Below the pieces are notes generated by a model. It did no database searches. It saw only the letters and a program-made list of their open reading frames with translations, and was not told the DNA's origin. Positions 34,519 to 37,500 of a DNA stretch of 64,000 nucleotides are shown here, piece after piece. Both the position numbers and the translations under genes were made by a program. This DNA comes from Anisus vortex (taxonomy: Eukaryota; Mollusca; Gastropoda; Planorbidae), in NCBI GenBank assembly GCA_949126835.1, contig OX421497.1:48184818-48248817 (forward strand), given 5' to 3'. Position 1 is the stretch's first letter. Every line of letters starts with the position of its first letter.

Positions 34519-37500
34519 TTGCTGATTCATACAAATGTTGTTTCAGATACATTCATTGCTGATTCATACAAATGTTGTTTCAGATACATTCATTGCTGAT
34601 TCATACAAATGTTGTTTCAGATACATTCATTGCTGATTCATACAAATGTTGTTTCAGATACATTCATTGCTGGCATACGGCAAGAGGGCATCCTGACCTG
34701 TACATCGGGCAGTTACAACTTGAAAGTGCCTTCATCCTTGACCTTCAGCGCTGCACCAACCTTCACCATCACAGGAGCAGACAACTCCGATGCACAAGTT
34801 GTGCTTGAAGCTATGGAAGCGGGATCTAGCCAGGACATTCCGATCAATGTTTACATGAGCCTTCAGGACAATCTGGCACATCATTTGCAGAGCAAAGTCA
34901 GTTGAACATTTTTTTTAAATATTTTTTTATATTATATTCTTAAAGCTGGAAATTATTTGGAGTCTACTTATCTCCTTCAATCTCAATTTGTAGCTGAAGG
35001 AATTGAACAATGAGTCCGATCTATAATCTATAAAAAAAATACCGGACGAGCTACACTTCTCTCCCCACCTGCGGAACATCCCTCAGATCATTATTGTGGT
35101 GTCTTGCTCCTGTACCTCCCTTGTCACTCGGTAGCACAAATTCCAGGCTATAGGCCTGGGCATCCAAGCATCGGGCTTGGCTAGACGGGATGCTGTGCAC
35201 ATTTCTTCCTCCCCGGCGAGCCTTGGTGGCTCTTGCCTGTGCCATGAAATCTAGGACGCCCAGCAGGGGCTGACCTCCATGCATTCAGCAAATGGTGTGC
35301 TCTTAATGGGAGCGATTTACACACCTTGCCAGAAATTGAGGCCCTTGGGAACAGTAAGTAGAACAATGAGTTTAATATTTCGCATGAACTGTGCAATAGT
35401 TTAGTGCCGTGCCAGGTCTTCATAGAGTTTATCTTTTACAATGGGTTTTTGTGGCGCCAGAAGTTTCACTGGATTGAATGGTACAAGTAGCAGATCTGAA
35501 GTACATGCTCTGCATTTCCTGGAGTTATATGTCAAGGTCATAGTTCACTGGCTCTTCTGATTTTTAGTTTCCAGAAAAAGTGTTGCTTCATCCTGTTGTG
35601 TCCTGTCCTTAAGTCTAAAGATAATTTGTTTGTTCTGATGGGAAATATAGGGCCCCTAATTGACAACATGTTCTACTTCACATTGTCACAGGAAATACTT
35701 GATGTAACAGGCTTTCAAGGGTTAATTGCATTTTATTTTTATCATGGTATGACATTTGCTTTCTTTTTTGTTTAGGTCACTGTAGCTGTTGAGGAATGGG
35801 GAAAAAATTACAGCAAGCAAACAGAATTCATCCACCCGTTTAACACAACACACAAAATGTTTACCAATAGGACACAGTAAGTACGAATGTTTTCTGTTGA
35901 CTTTAGTGAACTTACTTCAAATAGCCACTAATACTAAATACTAGTGTCTGCCAACACTGAACAATTTCATATTGTCAGTGCATCTGAGTGTCACTGAAAG
36001 AATTGTGCCTTACCCAGTGTCTTAACCCTTTAACTACTACAGGTTATCAATTGTGCACGACCCAGTGTCTTAACCCTTTAACTACTGCAGGTTATCAATT
36101 GTGCCTGACCCAGTGTCTTAACCCTTTAACTACTGCAGGTTTGAACTGTGCACGACCCAGTGTCTTAACCCTTTAACTACTGCAGGTTATCAATTGTGCC
36201 TGACCCATTGTCTTAACCCTTTAACTACTGCAGGTTATCAATTGTGGCTGACCCAGTGTCTTAACCCTTTAACTACTGCAGGTTATCAATTGTGGCTGAC
36301 CCAGTGTCTTAACCCTTTAACTACTGCAGGTTATCAATTGTGCCTGACCCAGTGTCTTAACCCTTTAACTACTGCAGGTTATCAATTGTGCCTGACCCAG
36401 TGTCTTAACCCTTTAACTACTGCAGGTTATCAATTGTGGCTGACCCAGTGTCTTAACCCTTTAACTACTGCAGGTTATCAATTGTGCCTGACCCAGTGTC
36501 TTAACCCTTTAACTACTGCAGGTTTCAATTGTGCCTGACCCAGTGTCTTAACCCTTTAACTACTGCAGGTTTCAATTGTGCCTGACCCAGTGTCTTAACC
36601 CTTTAACTACTGCAGGTTTTTGTTTCTTTTGTAATTTCAATATTTTGGTTTTACTGCACAATAAATATAAATTAATTTTTTAATTTAGTTTTTCTCTGAA
36701 AGTTGTTGGGAATATTTTTAGGATGCACGATACAATGAATAATTAAGAACCAGAAAGATTTGTTTTCAACTGTCAGTCATTCACCTTGTAGCACTGATTA
36801 TAAGCCTGTGACATAATCAGCTGTGAAAATGTCATGCTTGTCATATCTGTTGACATTTACATTATTTTTTTTCTCTCTAGTCTATAAGTTTCTTTCTTTG
36901 TTGTGTGATCTAACTGACCTTTCAACTTTGACAGACTATATAAATACAAAATTTATTTTACAGGGTCACTTTTCTTTTTTTTTTTAGAAAATATTTTCAA
37001 CTGGTGATTTTTGGCAGCACATTGTCCAATTTCCACCTGGCCAATCCTGTCCTTGAGGCACCGACATGTCCAGATGTCCAGTTTGTGCTCATTAACAAGG
37101 CTGAACAATTCCTGGTAACATTCTTTCCTTTTTCTAGCATTATTTAATACCTCATTAAAACTATATACCGGTTTACATAATGATATTTTTCACCATAGAC
37201 CTTTGTTGTCACTGACAATTTACACTTTTATTTTTACATTTAATTATCTTCTTTTCTTTTAGCTAAAAGTTGCTCTCAGTTTATCTTAATCTATATATAT
37301 AAAGTAGACTGTGTGTGTGGATTCCGATCTCCATTGGTTAATTTAAAGACATGTGACCTTATTGTCTCTTTTACTTTTGCGATTTCAGCCAGAGATAGTC
37401 CAAACTTTTTTTTTAAGAATGCCCATCTTTAACCCGATTACAATTTTTTAAATAAAAATTCCTTTCCTAATTGTTTTCAGCAAATAATAAATATTTGCCC

